A program made the translations under genes and the position numbers. Under the pieces are notes generated by a model. That model was not told the DNA's origin. It made no database searches and worked only from the letters and a program-made list of their open reading frames with translations. This document shows positions 11,746 through 24,688 of a stretch of 64,000 nucleotides of DNA, piece by piece. How positions within the stretch are numbered: the first letter of the stretch is position 1; each line of letters opens with the position of its first letter. The DNA comes from Strongylocentrotus purpuratus (lineage: Eukaryota; Echinodermata; Echinoidea; Camarodonta; Strongylocentrotidae), in contig NW_022145613.1 of the NCBI RefSeq assembly GCF_000002235.5, positions 7,371,929 to 7,435,928 of the forward strand, written 5' to 3'.

Positions 11746-13492
11746 AGACTGGTTCTAAGAAAAAGCAAGAGAAAGCAGAAGAAAGCAAAATAATGTGTTT
11801 CAATAATGATTAACAAGCTGGAGAAAAAAAATCAATAAAAATATATTTCTCAGAAATGAATTTTAAACAGTAAAAAAAACACTTAAGTGTTATTTTATCT
11901 AAACAGCTCCAGTGAAAATATAAGTGGTTGAGTCCATGTATTCTCTTGAGATAAATGAACATGAACAATATCGAAAAGTTGCAAGTTAAGAGGCCTTTCA
12001 TTGAGATTGTTGATTGGCATGCAATCATGCACGATGCAATATGATCACGGTCTTTTCATTGTCACAGAAGGCTGAAAATCTCAAAAATCCACTTCAACAT
12101 CAGTGTGTTGTATCGGATTATATAAAGGGAGATTTCATGTTTCAGTAAGTGATTCGCTGTTGGAGAGCCTTTACGCTCGATTTGAATGCAAGCATTACAA
12201 AAACGACACCAATGAACTGTGGATACTTGAATAATTATTATTATTTAACTCTCATGCAATATATTGCCTTGATAATGAGGGTAATTGACAAAATCATACA
12301 AGGGTAATGACAATACCAATAATGAGATGCAATATTATTCGTCTCGAGATGCGTGCTTCAGGAGCTTAAGTAGTAATTTCAATTTAGAAGCTATAACGGA
12401 AATCAGTATACAGTAAATAATTGGGACAAATATACAGTGCATACAGTCTATGTGCACGGCGTTAGCATACAAGTATACAATGTGCATTCTGATTGGAATC
12501 ATCATAACAATACACCTTGATAGATGGGGTATTAAGTTTGTAGAGAATTATATGTGCTAGAGTTCGCATGAATGGTGTCACTAATGCAAATAACATGTCC
12601 TTTTCTTTGGGAAAAAAGTGATTCGTCATTGTTTGTATTTGTCGGGTAAAGTCGGAGATATTCTATGAGGTATATATTTTGTATGTCGTATTGAAATAAA
12701 TTATGTTAATTATCAAATCAATTTAGTATCTACACGCAGACATACATTGATAAGAAGTATGTGCCGACGGTAATGTAGCTCATTTGTCTGAGATTGTCTT
12801 CTCCCCCTTTTTTTTCTTAGACAAAATCAACTAAAGATTCTTTACTTCATTTATGTTCTTTTGATTTTGTCACATGTTTGTATTATAAACACCCCTTTAT
12901 TTCTCATGCTCCCTCCCCCTCTCTCTCCTCTCTGGCCCTCCCTCTTACCTCCCAGCTCTATTCCCCCTCTTCCCCTCTCCTCTGTTCTCTCCTCTGTTCT
13001 CTCCTTATCATTCTATTTTTAAGTAATGTCACTTTTTATACATCTTCTCTATTTTATACATGCTTGCCTCTGTTGCCATTCCTCGTAGCTAGCCTTATCC
13101 CTCTTGTTAAGTATTTTATTCCTCTTAAATAATCTTATCCCCTGTTTCTTACAATATCTGGCCATCATCTTGATTGTGTTGACATAATACCCGGATTCAA
13201 AGTTAATACCGGTACTTGAATTGTTTACCAGGGGATAAGATTTCCTCGTTTTCATCAATAGTTAAGTAAACGAGACCCTCCCTCAGACAGAGTTTGGATA
13301 ATAGGAGAGTTACGTCTGTGAGAATATTTACTATTCTCTTCTCCCAGTTTACACTCGTCATGTCGCAACGCCCCTCTTGAAAGTGCTACTGAATAGTCCC
13401 GTTTACCTAAAACAAACCGTAAGTTCACGAAGCAGTACACTCTCTCAATCCAAAGGAGTTGAAAAAAGACTGGAAATCCACTTTGTTAGGAG

Positions 13493-13758
13493 CAGGGGCG
13501 GATCGAGCCGGCGGCAGGGGAGGGGGCCCAGTTCTTGAGAAAACATTTAGCGGCAAAACAGCCGGCCGATAATTCGCTCAGTCAGGGGGTGAGCACTAAT
13601 TTTATTCTTGTTGGCCCTCGAAAATTTGAAAAATCGCACCCCCCCCCCCTTGAGCACCAGGGGAGGGGGCCCTTCTCCGTAAATGGTATTAAAATTAACG
13701 TGTTTTTACACGTTTTTTCCCCCAGGAAGGGGGGGGGGGCCTCCTGGATCCGCCACTG
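13493..13758. mobile_element. hAT-type MITE with 8 bp target-site duplication
   Basis: The left end CAGGGGCGGATC and the right end GATCCGCCACTG are inverted. The element is flanked by identical GTTAGGAG at 13485-13492 and 13759-13766. An 8 bp duplication is typical of hAT transposition. The 266 bp interior is rich in C/G runs, and the open frames on both strands have no recognisable product. Confidence 0.85.
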
Positions 13759-14200
13759 GTTAGGAGCCATGATAGGAATAACTTGGTTAGAGAGTTGAAT
13801 GCACTCGTAATCATAGTGGAACCCACTCACAAAATTTTGCTTGGCGGTGAGAGTGTATATTACACTATATTTTAGAGAATGGATTTCACTTAAAAACGAA
13901 GTGAGTTTCGACTCCCGTCCATTTAGAGAGCATGTATATACAAGACATCATTTTGTACTAATAAGGAATTTGATCCCTTTTAACGGCAATTGTGGTGATC
14001 AAATTCATCAAAAGCTTTTTTCTGAGAAAAAACACACTTAAGGACACTTATGAAACACTTATTAGGACTGAAATAAGTAGTTCCCCATACGCATTACCAT
14101 TTGGCTTTACTTTGCTAGTTATATTTATTGAATGACGTCATGAGTTGAAGGCACGCGAATTTGATGAATACTACCATTAGACGCCAACACATGTATTAAT

Positions 14201-14457
14201 AGGACTTTTAGATTGAGTGGACGAGAACGGAGTGAATGTCCACTGATCATGCGTGTCCATGGCAAGCCGTTTTAGCATTTATTCCTATTTCTTGATATCA
14301 AGAATTGGATTATTGATATGATGAAATGATTTTCTGATGTAAAGCAATGGTAATTCTTGATATCAAGAAATAGGAATAAATGTTAAAACGGCTTGCTATA
14401 GACACGCATGATCAGTGGACGTTCACGCCGTTCTCGTCCACTCGATCAAAAAGTCCC
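14201..14457. mobile_element. Foldback MITE
   Basis: Arms of about 110 bp are inverted: the left arm contains AGTGGACGAGAACGG and CTTGATATCAAGAA, and the right arm repeats these in reverse with CCGTTCTCGTCCACT. The spacer is about 14311-14350. Ends are AGGACTTTT and AAAAAGTCCC. No target-site duplication was established. Confidence 0.7.
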
Positions 14458-14459
14458 TT

Positions 14460-16495
14460 TTACGCTGTTAACCAATTTCTCAGGTTTTTTCGGGTCAATC
14501 TCATACAATCACATTAATACATGTAATTTCAATACAATAATTAATGGCCATTGTTATTAACAACATGATTTTAGACATCCAAATTTGAACCAGAAAAATG
14601 TGTAATAATTTTGTTCACCAAAATATTTGCTGAATATGTGATGGGCATAACAAAGGTTTAGTTTTAATTCTTTTTACAATGTTAAAGAGTAGACATCTGA
14701 AACGGTATGGATATGCAATGTAGTCAGAAGTGGTAGTAGAAGTGGTGGTGGTAGATATGATGACGGTGATGGTGGTAGCATGCAGTGCTAGAATTGTATA
14801 TTAATGCATTTTTATATCTTTATGGAATATAGCTGTTCCAACGAAAACAAGTCACAATAATTATTGGGGAAATCATGACACGTGTCACATCGAATTAGTC
14901 GCTGTCATCTCTATTTATCCTTGCAGACTTTACTCAAGATATCGAAGTCCACCGTTAATTATATGACGTATTAATCGGAAAGGTATATTGACTCTTCAAG
15001 GAACACAAGTACCGGGCCCCTCTTATCAAAGAGTGCAACGCCAAATGGTATGAACAGGGAAATTCCCATCTCTGTTTCATGTCGCCTTTGACCCCTGTTG
15101 ATATACATTGAAGAAAGAAAAACAATATAATTCATCGCATATTCCCCCCCCCCCCTTTTTTTTTGGTGAAAAGTCATGATATGATTTTATTGTTATTTAC
15201 TTTGCATTTTTACGAGATTTGTTACAATGATGAAAAGCAAAAATGTTGGTGTTTGCTGGATATATTTAATGATGTAGGCTTCCAGTAAACAATAGGGGGC
15301 AGGCTTTGATGCAGATTCTAGCATTGTTATCATTTTTCTATATTCACATTCGGGGGATTGCGTGAAGATACAGTCTTTTAAAGTATATTGATAAACATAC
15401 GTTTGACTTAATCAATAACACTAAAGATTTAGCGTGCAAAAGCGCAATTTTCTACCATATAATTATTTCTTCATTTCCAACTCCTCAAGTTACGTGAAAC
15501 ACCCCCCCCCACCACCAAATCTACAAGGGGAATGCGGCCACTGAGCTGGGAATGTTATACTGTGCCTATTTCACGAAATATGAGAAATATAATATACATA
15601 ATTTCCTCCACTGTGTGGAGCACGACCTTTAAACATTCCTGGTTTCTATGTCAATAGGGTAGAATAATACAGCTAGCAAGGTCGACTATTCATCCATATC
15701 TGTCCTTGCAATGTGCCAGAATCTAAAAGTTTTATAAAAAACGATGGGTTTTCCCTAAAATTATATTTTTTTCTCGACATGAAGTACAATACACGCATAC
15801 AATGTATACATGTTCTCTAAAAGATAAGAAGTTAAATTTAGAAAGGAACTGTTTGGAACCGATTGAGAACAGTTGATTGTATACTACATAATAATAAGTC
15901 TAAACTATGGTGTTTTGTAATCATCGAAATGATTTTAAAAAATTGATCCAATCTTGCGAAAAGTCAAATGCAATTCACATAGAAATGTATTTATGGGACT
16001 ACCCACCTATGTGGTATGAAGTTTGGACAAAATATTCCAGCTATTTATCAATTTATTTAGAAGTCCAGTGCAATCGAAAAGAGATCATTTTAGGGGACAT
16101 CATAATATGTCGTGTATGTTATTCCTCCAAATTAACATTGAGAAAATAATAGATTCATAAATTATTTTCACCTTTACAATGTTTACTAGAACACAACGTT
16201 CTCTGGCCATCTATCATGCATGTCATACATATATTTTGCAAACATTTGCATCGTTGTTTGAAGAGGTTTTTGTTGTCCCTTATGGTATTTAAACAGCTGG
16301 ACAGGAATAAAAGCACACGAAATGATGGTGGATTTTCGATATCTGACGTTTTAGATAATTATAATTCTGCAGTGATTACAACTAGAGGTTAATTAAAAAA
16401 AAAAAAAATTTATGAGTTTTGAATGCCGTTTTTTACCGTTAGGTTTCATAATGTGGGGGTTTGATTTTGGGGAAGACATTCAGACATAGAAGAGG

Positions 16496-16526
<31 letters not shown>

Positions 16527-16885
16527 TGAGGGGGAGAGGGAGGGCGAGAGAAAGAGATAGAGATAGGGAGATAGAAAGAGGGAGAGAGATAGGGAGGGGG
16601 AGAGAGAGAGAGAGAGAGAGAGAAAGAGACATTATTATATAGATAGAAAGAGAGAGAAAGAAACCCGCGGGAAACAACCCGACTGATGTAAAGTAATGTG
16701 ATCATGAATTAATGCTCGTCGCTTTGAATATTACTGACGCGGACGAATGAATGAATGAGTTAACAAAGGCATATTGAAATACTGAACATATTTTTTCAGG
16801 AAAAAAAAGTATGTTAATTTATTATTATAGCTTCATACCATTTAGTATTGTTAATATTTTTCTTTCACATTTCAATCTCTTTCAG
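14460..16885. other. Intergenic DNA upstream of the myosin gene
   Basis: No gene was recognised. A GA-rich low-complexity tract lies at about 16495-16660, and its Leu/Ser-rich minus-strand frames are shadows. An unrecognised 80-codon frame at 15907-16149 has no exon signals. An acceptor-like site (TTTCAATCTCTTTCAG ending at 16885) could begin the exon carrying the myosin start codon after an upstream 5' UTR exon outside what I can identify. Confidence 0.45.
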
Positions 16886-17074
16886 TTCTAAATTGGAATT
16901 CGGCAAGTGCTTCGAACTGAATAATTCCCAGGATTTCAAAGTTGCTGCTTGGAAAAGGGCGAATATTTCGTTAGAGGAGGATTTGTAAACTGTTGAATAG
17001 CAGGCTGTTCTGCTCGTACAGAGGCTCGGATTTTGATACTGTAGGATCGAAGAAACAGGAGTTTTGTGGTAACC

Positions 17075-17188
17075 ATGCCTCGTGGAATCAATTTGGACGG
17101 TGCGGACGATCTTGCCGCACTGGACACACTCGACGAGGAGACTATGTTGGAGGCTATTTGTCGGCGGTATGAAAAGGACAGGATTTAT
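17075..17188 (+). CDS. Myosin exon 1 (start codon)
   Basis: This exon encodes residues 1-38, ending EKDRIY, and leaves in phase 0 (donor GTGAGT at 17189). The stretch [20 protein letters not shown] is the conserved beginning of the motor core, so little N-terminal extension exists. The in-frame TAG at 17042 and the AACC before the ATG support this start. The 5' UTR may reach an acceptor at 16885/16886. Confidence 0.85.
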
Positions 17189-20100
17189 GTGAGTATAGAA
17201 CAATAATAAAACAAAAAACATCTACAAATCGTCGCCGTTTTCACGAACCGGCACAGCCCAACGCGCAACGAAATAAGTACATTCTGAGAAAAACGCGTTT
17301 TACGTTTAGCCCGTTTTGAATTCGCCAGAAACATGCCTTATGTCAAATTTTATATCACAAATTACATATCAATGAAAGGAAAATATTCTGTATTTTCTAT
17401 ACATTCCATTTGTTAAGCATAAAGACAATTACTATTAATATTACGAAGCTTTGGACTCTCGTGCCGGTTCGTGAAAATATTATTTTGCTGTTTACGTAGC
17501 AAAAATATTTTCACGAACCGGCACAAGCCACTGTGTCGTTTTTCCTATGTAACTTTACGCGCAAGACAAAAGCGCTCGCGCTGTCTTAGCGCGTATTTTA
17601 TTTTCACGAACCGGCACAACCGCCTGTGTCGCGTCGTCTAGGACTTGTAAGCGCAAAGATATTTTCACGAACCGGCACAGCCCATTGACTTATAACGGCG
17701 CGTGCCGGTTCGTGAAAATATGAATCGTGCTTTTTGGCTCGTGTGTCGTTTTTGTCATTTGTGTAACCATGGATATCTCAAAAACTAAAGCGTTTTGGAT
17801 GCTGAAATTTGGTGAGATGAAAGATTGTTGATAACTTATGCTAAAAATGCAAAAAAAATAAAAACTACATTTTGAAGGGATTTCGGTGGCTTGTGCCGGT
17901 TCGTGAAAACGGCGACGAAATATTTGACTTTATTATTATCGTCACCGTTATCCTCATCGTTAATATTTCAAACATATTGTCATCATCACTACCATTATAA
18001 TTACCACGAGCATCATCATTAATATAACCACTATCCCAATCATCATCATCACCATTTCCATCAACTTTGTCATCATTGTCGGAAGACATAAATTCCTTTA
18101 TGGTAGTAGGAATGACTTTATTTAATGTGTAGACAGGTGTTTGCAATTTTTAGATGATCGACCTGATGACTCTTGATTATGTCTCTACGCCTTAGTAATG
18201 TAATTTAACGTTTAGATATTAATTTCCATAGTAATTGCTGAAAAAATTTAGGTAGTCATTATAATCACCATCGTCATCACAATCATCCACAACACCATCA
18301 TCATCATCATTACAACCATCATCAACATCATCGTCAGCATCACCTTCATCATTATCATCCGTCACAATCGTCATCCTCCTCATCATCATGATCACAACCA
18401 CCAGTAATACTGTCATCATAATCATCACCACTATACCATCACTATCGACATCATTGCCAGGATAAGCGTTTTGTAGCTTATTGTGTACATTCATTATCAA
18501 AAGATGTGATATTTCATGAATGATAACATGTATATAATATTAACAGGAAATTTATTTATTTACTTTCAAAATTATCTAACAAATTGATTAATCATATTGC
18601 GCCACTTGGATACCTTCCACAATTCGTTTTCTTGAAACCTTTGTAATTCTTTCATTTGTTCATGACTGTTCCCAATGTATAACAAATTCTAGATTTTGCC
18701 TGAACCTTTCTCAAAGTTGAATTAATTGGAGAGCTAATTCCCACTCCAAGTGATAAATAAGTTTTGTTATGCATGAGACGTTGTTCTTTTCACCCACTGC
18801 AGACTTACATTGGTGATATTTTGGTAGCTGTAAACCCCTACAAGCCTGTGGGAATCTACTCGTATGAGGTATGGTATCAAAACATTAAAAAGAGTTTGTT
18901 TGAAGCAAGGAGACCCTGTGTGTTAAATTATATGAGTGTAAAGACCTTCTGGCTCCAAACAGATGAATATTCTATGCCTAGTGAGATGAAAGTATAGGTT
19001 AATGAAATATAGTATTGAAATATGTATATACATATACAACTACGGTAATTACATCGGTTTTTAAATGTTGTAAATTTGGACAGAAAAAGTGAAGATTAAC
19101 AGTTCAACACTACTCTTGAGACAATTTATTTTGGTAGTCGTAATTGAAGTTGTATCATATTCATCATAGGCCTGATCAATGTAAAGGCTCAACATGACTC
19201 ATGAAATTGACACTAATGCTTCTATTTCAGGTGAATATAATATATCAGTGATAAATTCATTATCTCATTAAGAGAGAGTTCACATGCATTTACAATTTTG
19301 CCCAATCAGATCATAGGCTAATCATGTCTATTTATTTTCTCTTTTCTGGAGACCAAACTCGTGATAGTACTTGAACGTGTGATAATTTTTCGCAGTGACT
19401 ATTGTCCAAATTGATTATCATGTAAAACATATTTCAGAATAGGTGATTTCCAATTGTTAAAAATGCACGAAATAAATATATGTATAAAGAGATTTAGATC
19501 AATGGCATGTTCAGCATGAGGAGAAACTAAACGAATCTTTGAAAAAGAAAAGCTTGATGTATTATGCAGGGCTTTCTTGAAATGCAGATCCACTGTCTTC
19601 TAGTGGAACTGAATAAAACTACCCTGTTATAGAAATCTTGTATAAATAAATAAATATAATAAATGATAGTCGATGCCTTCTAAATAATGTAAATTGTCTG
19701 TTCCGGGATATGTCCCTTGACTCCATTCGTCGATGTACCCAGGTACTTTTCGCCTCTCCATGTTTGTCAATTCAAGGATACGTCACCTTTCTTTATTTCT
19801 TCTTCCACTCCCTAGAAATCACTTTCCTATGCCGACCTGAAATACAGGCAGTCCCTTCCGCCCCACGTTTTCGCTGTGGCCGACAAAGCTTATAGCTCTA
19901 TGAGAAGAACAGGCATCAAACAATGCAGTGTTATCAGCGGCGAGAGCGGGGCGGGGAAAACGGAGACGGCCAAATACGTCATCGGGCACATCATTAGCCA
20001 CTGTAATAGCAAGAAGAGCAACTTGCAGGAAAAGATTCTCCAGGTAAGTGCATGCTTTGTGGACTATCACTTTGTTTGACTATCAAGTTTCACACCGGGA

Positions 20101-23100
20101 GAGTTCATATTTAATGCCTCTGAATTCCATGTCATCAAAATGGAAAGTTAAGACGAAATATTGAAGATGGCCTAAATTGAGGGGATTGTATATGTTCAAT
20201 ATTTCATCGAATTGTGTTTTGCTCCACCCCTTTTAAAATTACGATTACCTAGTGAGAGTTTTGTGATGTACGTGGCATGTCATCTAGCCAACCTTGGTTG
20301 ATATTTGTATTATTCACAGTGATAAAAACTGGAAAAGTATTCAATTTTTCATATTCAATATCAATCTCCTATTTCTTTTTATAAATCCAAGAAAAGTTCA
20401 ATCCAAGTTGGTCACGAAGCGCTTTGTTGTAGGGTCGATAAAAGTCCTGAAGCTTTCTCAAGACATCCTCAGATACGTTGGGGTGAGGGCGTCCTTTCGA
20501 TGGGATCATACATCCGAAATCGGGTCTTTCTGGCACTTGCGCACAGAAGAACCCCTTTGTTTTGGACTTTACAAAGTGTGATCGTTTATAGAACTTTGGT
20601 AATCCAAGGAATTCTTCTACTTTCGACATAGTTGGGTAAGGGTCTTTCGCAAAGGCATCACCGTCAATGAACATGAATTGGTCTCTCTCATATAAATTCA
20701 GTAATTTTTGTATGTGAATGATATACAGCCCTAGCCATGTGAACTTTGATACAACAATATCACCGCCAGGTTCCAGTATTGTCTTTTCGAACGTTTCCTG
20801 GATCCTGACGTTCTTGTAGATCACGTCAAAGGGTCGATCTTTGGGAGCGTTGGAATGTGCTACGTAGTGGAGGTACTCTGAGATTGCCCTATCAACAGGA
20901 TCCCGTAAGATGACAAAAAACTTGACACTGGACGATAGGAACGATTGGAAGACCAAGGTCAAATGAGAATGAAAGAAACCGGGACTTTCTGTCATGGTTA
21001 GTTGGAACGGACTACTGAAACGCATAAGTTGGATCCATTTAGTGATAGAACTAGCATTGACTTGTTTTCCAGGGAACGGCATCTCCCTAGTTATGGAGAT
21101 GACTGGATGAAGACCGAGGAACCTACTGAGGGTACCTGTACCACCTTTCTTAACGCCTATGACTATGGCTACTGGCAATCTCTTTTGGCACTGTCTCTTC
21201 TCTAGCAACCTCTCAGGAATCGGTGACTGCTTCCCGTCGTAGGTGTAGCAATTGTCAACTTTTTTAGTCCAATTTGGATCTGTCGAATTGATACGACCCA
21301 GGATCGTTTCGATGCTGTCCCCTGTTTTGAAACCATTATGTTCACTTTGTGAATGCGGAGAACATGTTTGTCTGGCGGCATCTTTTCTTTCTACCTCGGT
21401 TATTTCGTTCCATTTTAATCCTAGCGCCGGGTTCGGTCCTTGCGTCCTCTCTGATTGTGGCTGTCTATATATTCTGAGGAGAGCAGGGTAATTTGTAGAA
21501 ATCATGCCACCGCCGAACGTAACAAGCGTAATCGCAATTGAAACTGAAAGACACGCCATCACCACCTTACACCTCATCATGGCAGACCTACACCGAAATG
21601 GTACCACATATGACTGTGATGTAAATCTGTCGCTGTTCTCACGGCCTCAACTATATTATTTTCCAAGTGTTTAGACAGGATAGGTGCTGATTGCTCCGCG
21701 TAATACTAAGTGAGAAGCGGTTTGTTTGTCGACATAAAATAGACAAACAATAATTGTACTCTTCAAGTCCAAATACTTAGGGCAGATGGCGTGATTTTCC
21801 GTTCAGTGACAAGATGAGCGTGTGACGTGCCGAAATTGAAATTTAGAGTTGATTTGTCTTTCGTTGATGCACCTTTTTAACGTGAAATATATTATCAGTT
21901 CCTGGGATTTATGGCTTCAATTGGATATTTACGAATTTGGAATATTGCAAATATGATGTCTTCGAGATCTAAACATAGAAAATGGTCAAAGCATGACCCA
22001 GCAGCTGAATATCAACCTACCGACAAGACGAAGTCTCTCAAGCCTGAATGAGGAGACCTCAGAAGAGTCTGCTGCTCAACAGACCGCAACCGCCTTTTCA
22101 TATGCAAATATGGAAACAATCTCAGCAACCAAGTCTAACATAAAAGATTGCATCCGATGGATCAGGTAGTGAAAGCGTTTCGCTTAAAGGCAGTTGTTAA
22201 GGAGATGGTTGACGCTGTTTACACTGCTGTGTACGACCAAATCGCAAAAAGAGCTACACGATTCATTTCAGCTTGAGCTTTAGAAAAGTGAGAAAAAGAT
22301 TATCGATTTGTCTTCTACCACTATAGCGTCAGGCAGAAACAGATCTTGAAGCTTGAATACATACCATAATCGTAATAAAATAAATTATATGATTCGATCT
22401 TCAAAGAGAAATTATTATTTTGATAGATTTCTAAAATTCTCGAAAGAGTGATGTTTAATTGATTGTATGGTTGTTTAATTCATAATAACATACTTAATTG
22501 CAAACAGTATGGTTTTTGTAAAAATTGCTCCACAGATTTTGTTTTCTTAGATGTATATGATAACATCATTAAATATGTGGATGCCAATAAACATGCAATA
22601 GGTGTTTTTCTGGACTTGTCGAAGGCATCGATGCTGTATCTCATCATATTTTGTTATCTAAATTGCAATTTTATGGAATTCGTGGCATAGCATATCTGAT
22701 TCAGAGGTTTAATTGTTATTTGATGAATAGGACGAATCTGTTGGAATTGTTTCATTCAGATTGCAACACTTTATCATGTGGCGTGACGCAAGGCTCGATT
22801 TTTGGGCCACTGATTTTTCTGATCTATATTAATGATATTTTTAATTGCTCGTCTTTCTGCCAGTTTGTTTTATTTGCCGAAGATACCACACTTGTTGCAT
22901 CTCATAACGATTTAAATACTTTGGTTGATCTTTTGAATGAAGATTTGAAATATGTTAATGAATGGTTGATTTGCAATAAGTTATCTGTAAATGTATTGAA
23001 AACAAATATTTGGTATTTGTAAACCGTCGAAATGTCAAATCTTGTTATTGAAATGTTTCACTATACATTAATGGTTTACGTATCGAGCATTGTCGCGTTA

Positions 23101-24649
23101 TAAATTGTGTAGGCGTTTTATTTGACGAAAACCTATCCTGGAATTTTTATATTGATTCAGTTACCAACAAGATTTCCCGCATGTCGGTGTTATTGGTCAT
23201 TTAAGATAAACTGTGCCACGTCGTATTTTATTATGTTATATAATGCCTTTGTTTTTCCACACATAATGTACTGCAATGTTGCATGGGCTTCTAAACATCA
23301 GTCTAAATTATTGAAACTACACAGGTTACAAAAACGTGCATAACGTTTTTGTTCTCATTTTGATTACCGTGCCCCGTCATAACCTCTGTTTATAAGATTT
23401 CAAACCCTGTTTACGATATACACAAATTACAAACTTCTTTGATAATGCATCGGTTTACTACTAACACATTTCCTGATGTTTTGAAAGAAATTTTCTGTAC
23501 GAATGCTACAATACACAATTACAATACAAGAAATGCCTCTAAGTTTCACCAATGGGAAGTAACTTCCAGCATTGTTGCAAATTCTCTACGCCATCATGGC
23601 CCTAAAGTTTGGAATACATTACCAAATTCATTACAATCAATTCAGTTCACCAAACCATTTAAACGTTAAACTTAAGATGCACTTCTTGTCAGTGTATAGT
23701 TCTTCTTAAATGATATATTGTAAACGTTGTTTATCTCTTTACTCTTCTCCAGCTGTTTCTTATTCCAATTTAAATATATGTACATTTTGATGTATTTTTC
23801 TTTGCCTATGTTTCACAACAATGTATAATGTCGTTTTTACTGTGATTGGAATCAAATAAAGTTCAATTCAATTATAACGATGAAGTTATGCTTTTATTGA
23901 AAGATATTTTGTTTGACTGTCAACCAATCATCTAAATCCATCTAAAGCCTCATGTTTGTATTGTACACCAGTAGGTGTCCGGATACGATTTTAACCAGTT
24001 TCCCTACATTGTAGCTCAGCTTCGTGAATATATTAGTATAAATGACGATTGGAAGAAGTAAAATAGTTATTTAGTGAATGAAATATCAGCTTAATGAAAT
24101 TTGTTCTTAATTTGTTCATTCTTGTTTATTTCATAACATCTTTCTTTCTTGGTTTCTTTATCATTCACAAGTCATGCCCATTATTGAATCCATTTAATAA
24201 ACAATCTCTTCAGAGTTTCACATCAATATCTGCTCTTACCTCTATAGCCTTTTTTGTCTCTATTATATACATTTTGTTTCTTGCCGACGTCTCTTTTTTT
24301 GTACCATTCTTCTTCCATCTTTTGATCTTTTGACTCCTCCTCTGCTCTTCAAGTTTATGTGAGTGTGTCTTGCTTCTCTCATTAAAATGTTTACCTCTCT
24401 CTTTGCACACTCTTTCTGTCTGCGGTATTTGTTGATATTTTATCGTATGTCAATTATCATCTCTTGTCTCTATCTTTAGCTGTGTCTACACTTACCTCTC
24501 CATCATGTTAAATTCATGTAATTCCTGTTTTCAACTAGGGCGTGAATTATGGATAGATGTAATTTGACCTTCTAACACATGATTTTTCTCGTCATTAGCC
24601 ATTACTACTACTAATGCTAAGTTCACCTATTATTTCTACTATACTCCTT

Positions 24650-24688
<39 letters not shown>

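Larger units (their letters stand above)
7500..13480. other. Intergenic DNA without a recognised gene
   Basis: No convincing coding exon was seen. The stretch contains a (TA)n run at 9507-9555, (CAA)n at about 11589-11615, a CT-rich run at about 12905-13010, and a Penelope/hammerhead-like motif near 11698-11745 (listed separately). Several TAGGCCTA octamers occur (7995, 8335, 9595, 9985, 10590, 10622). Confidence 0.6.
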
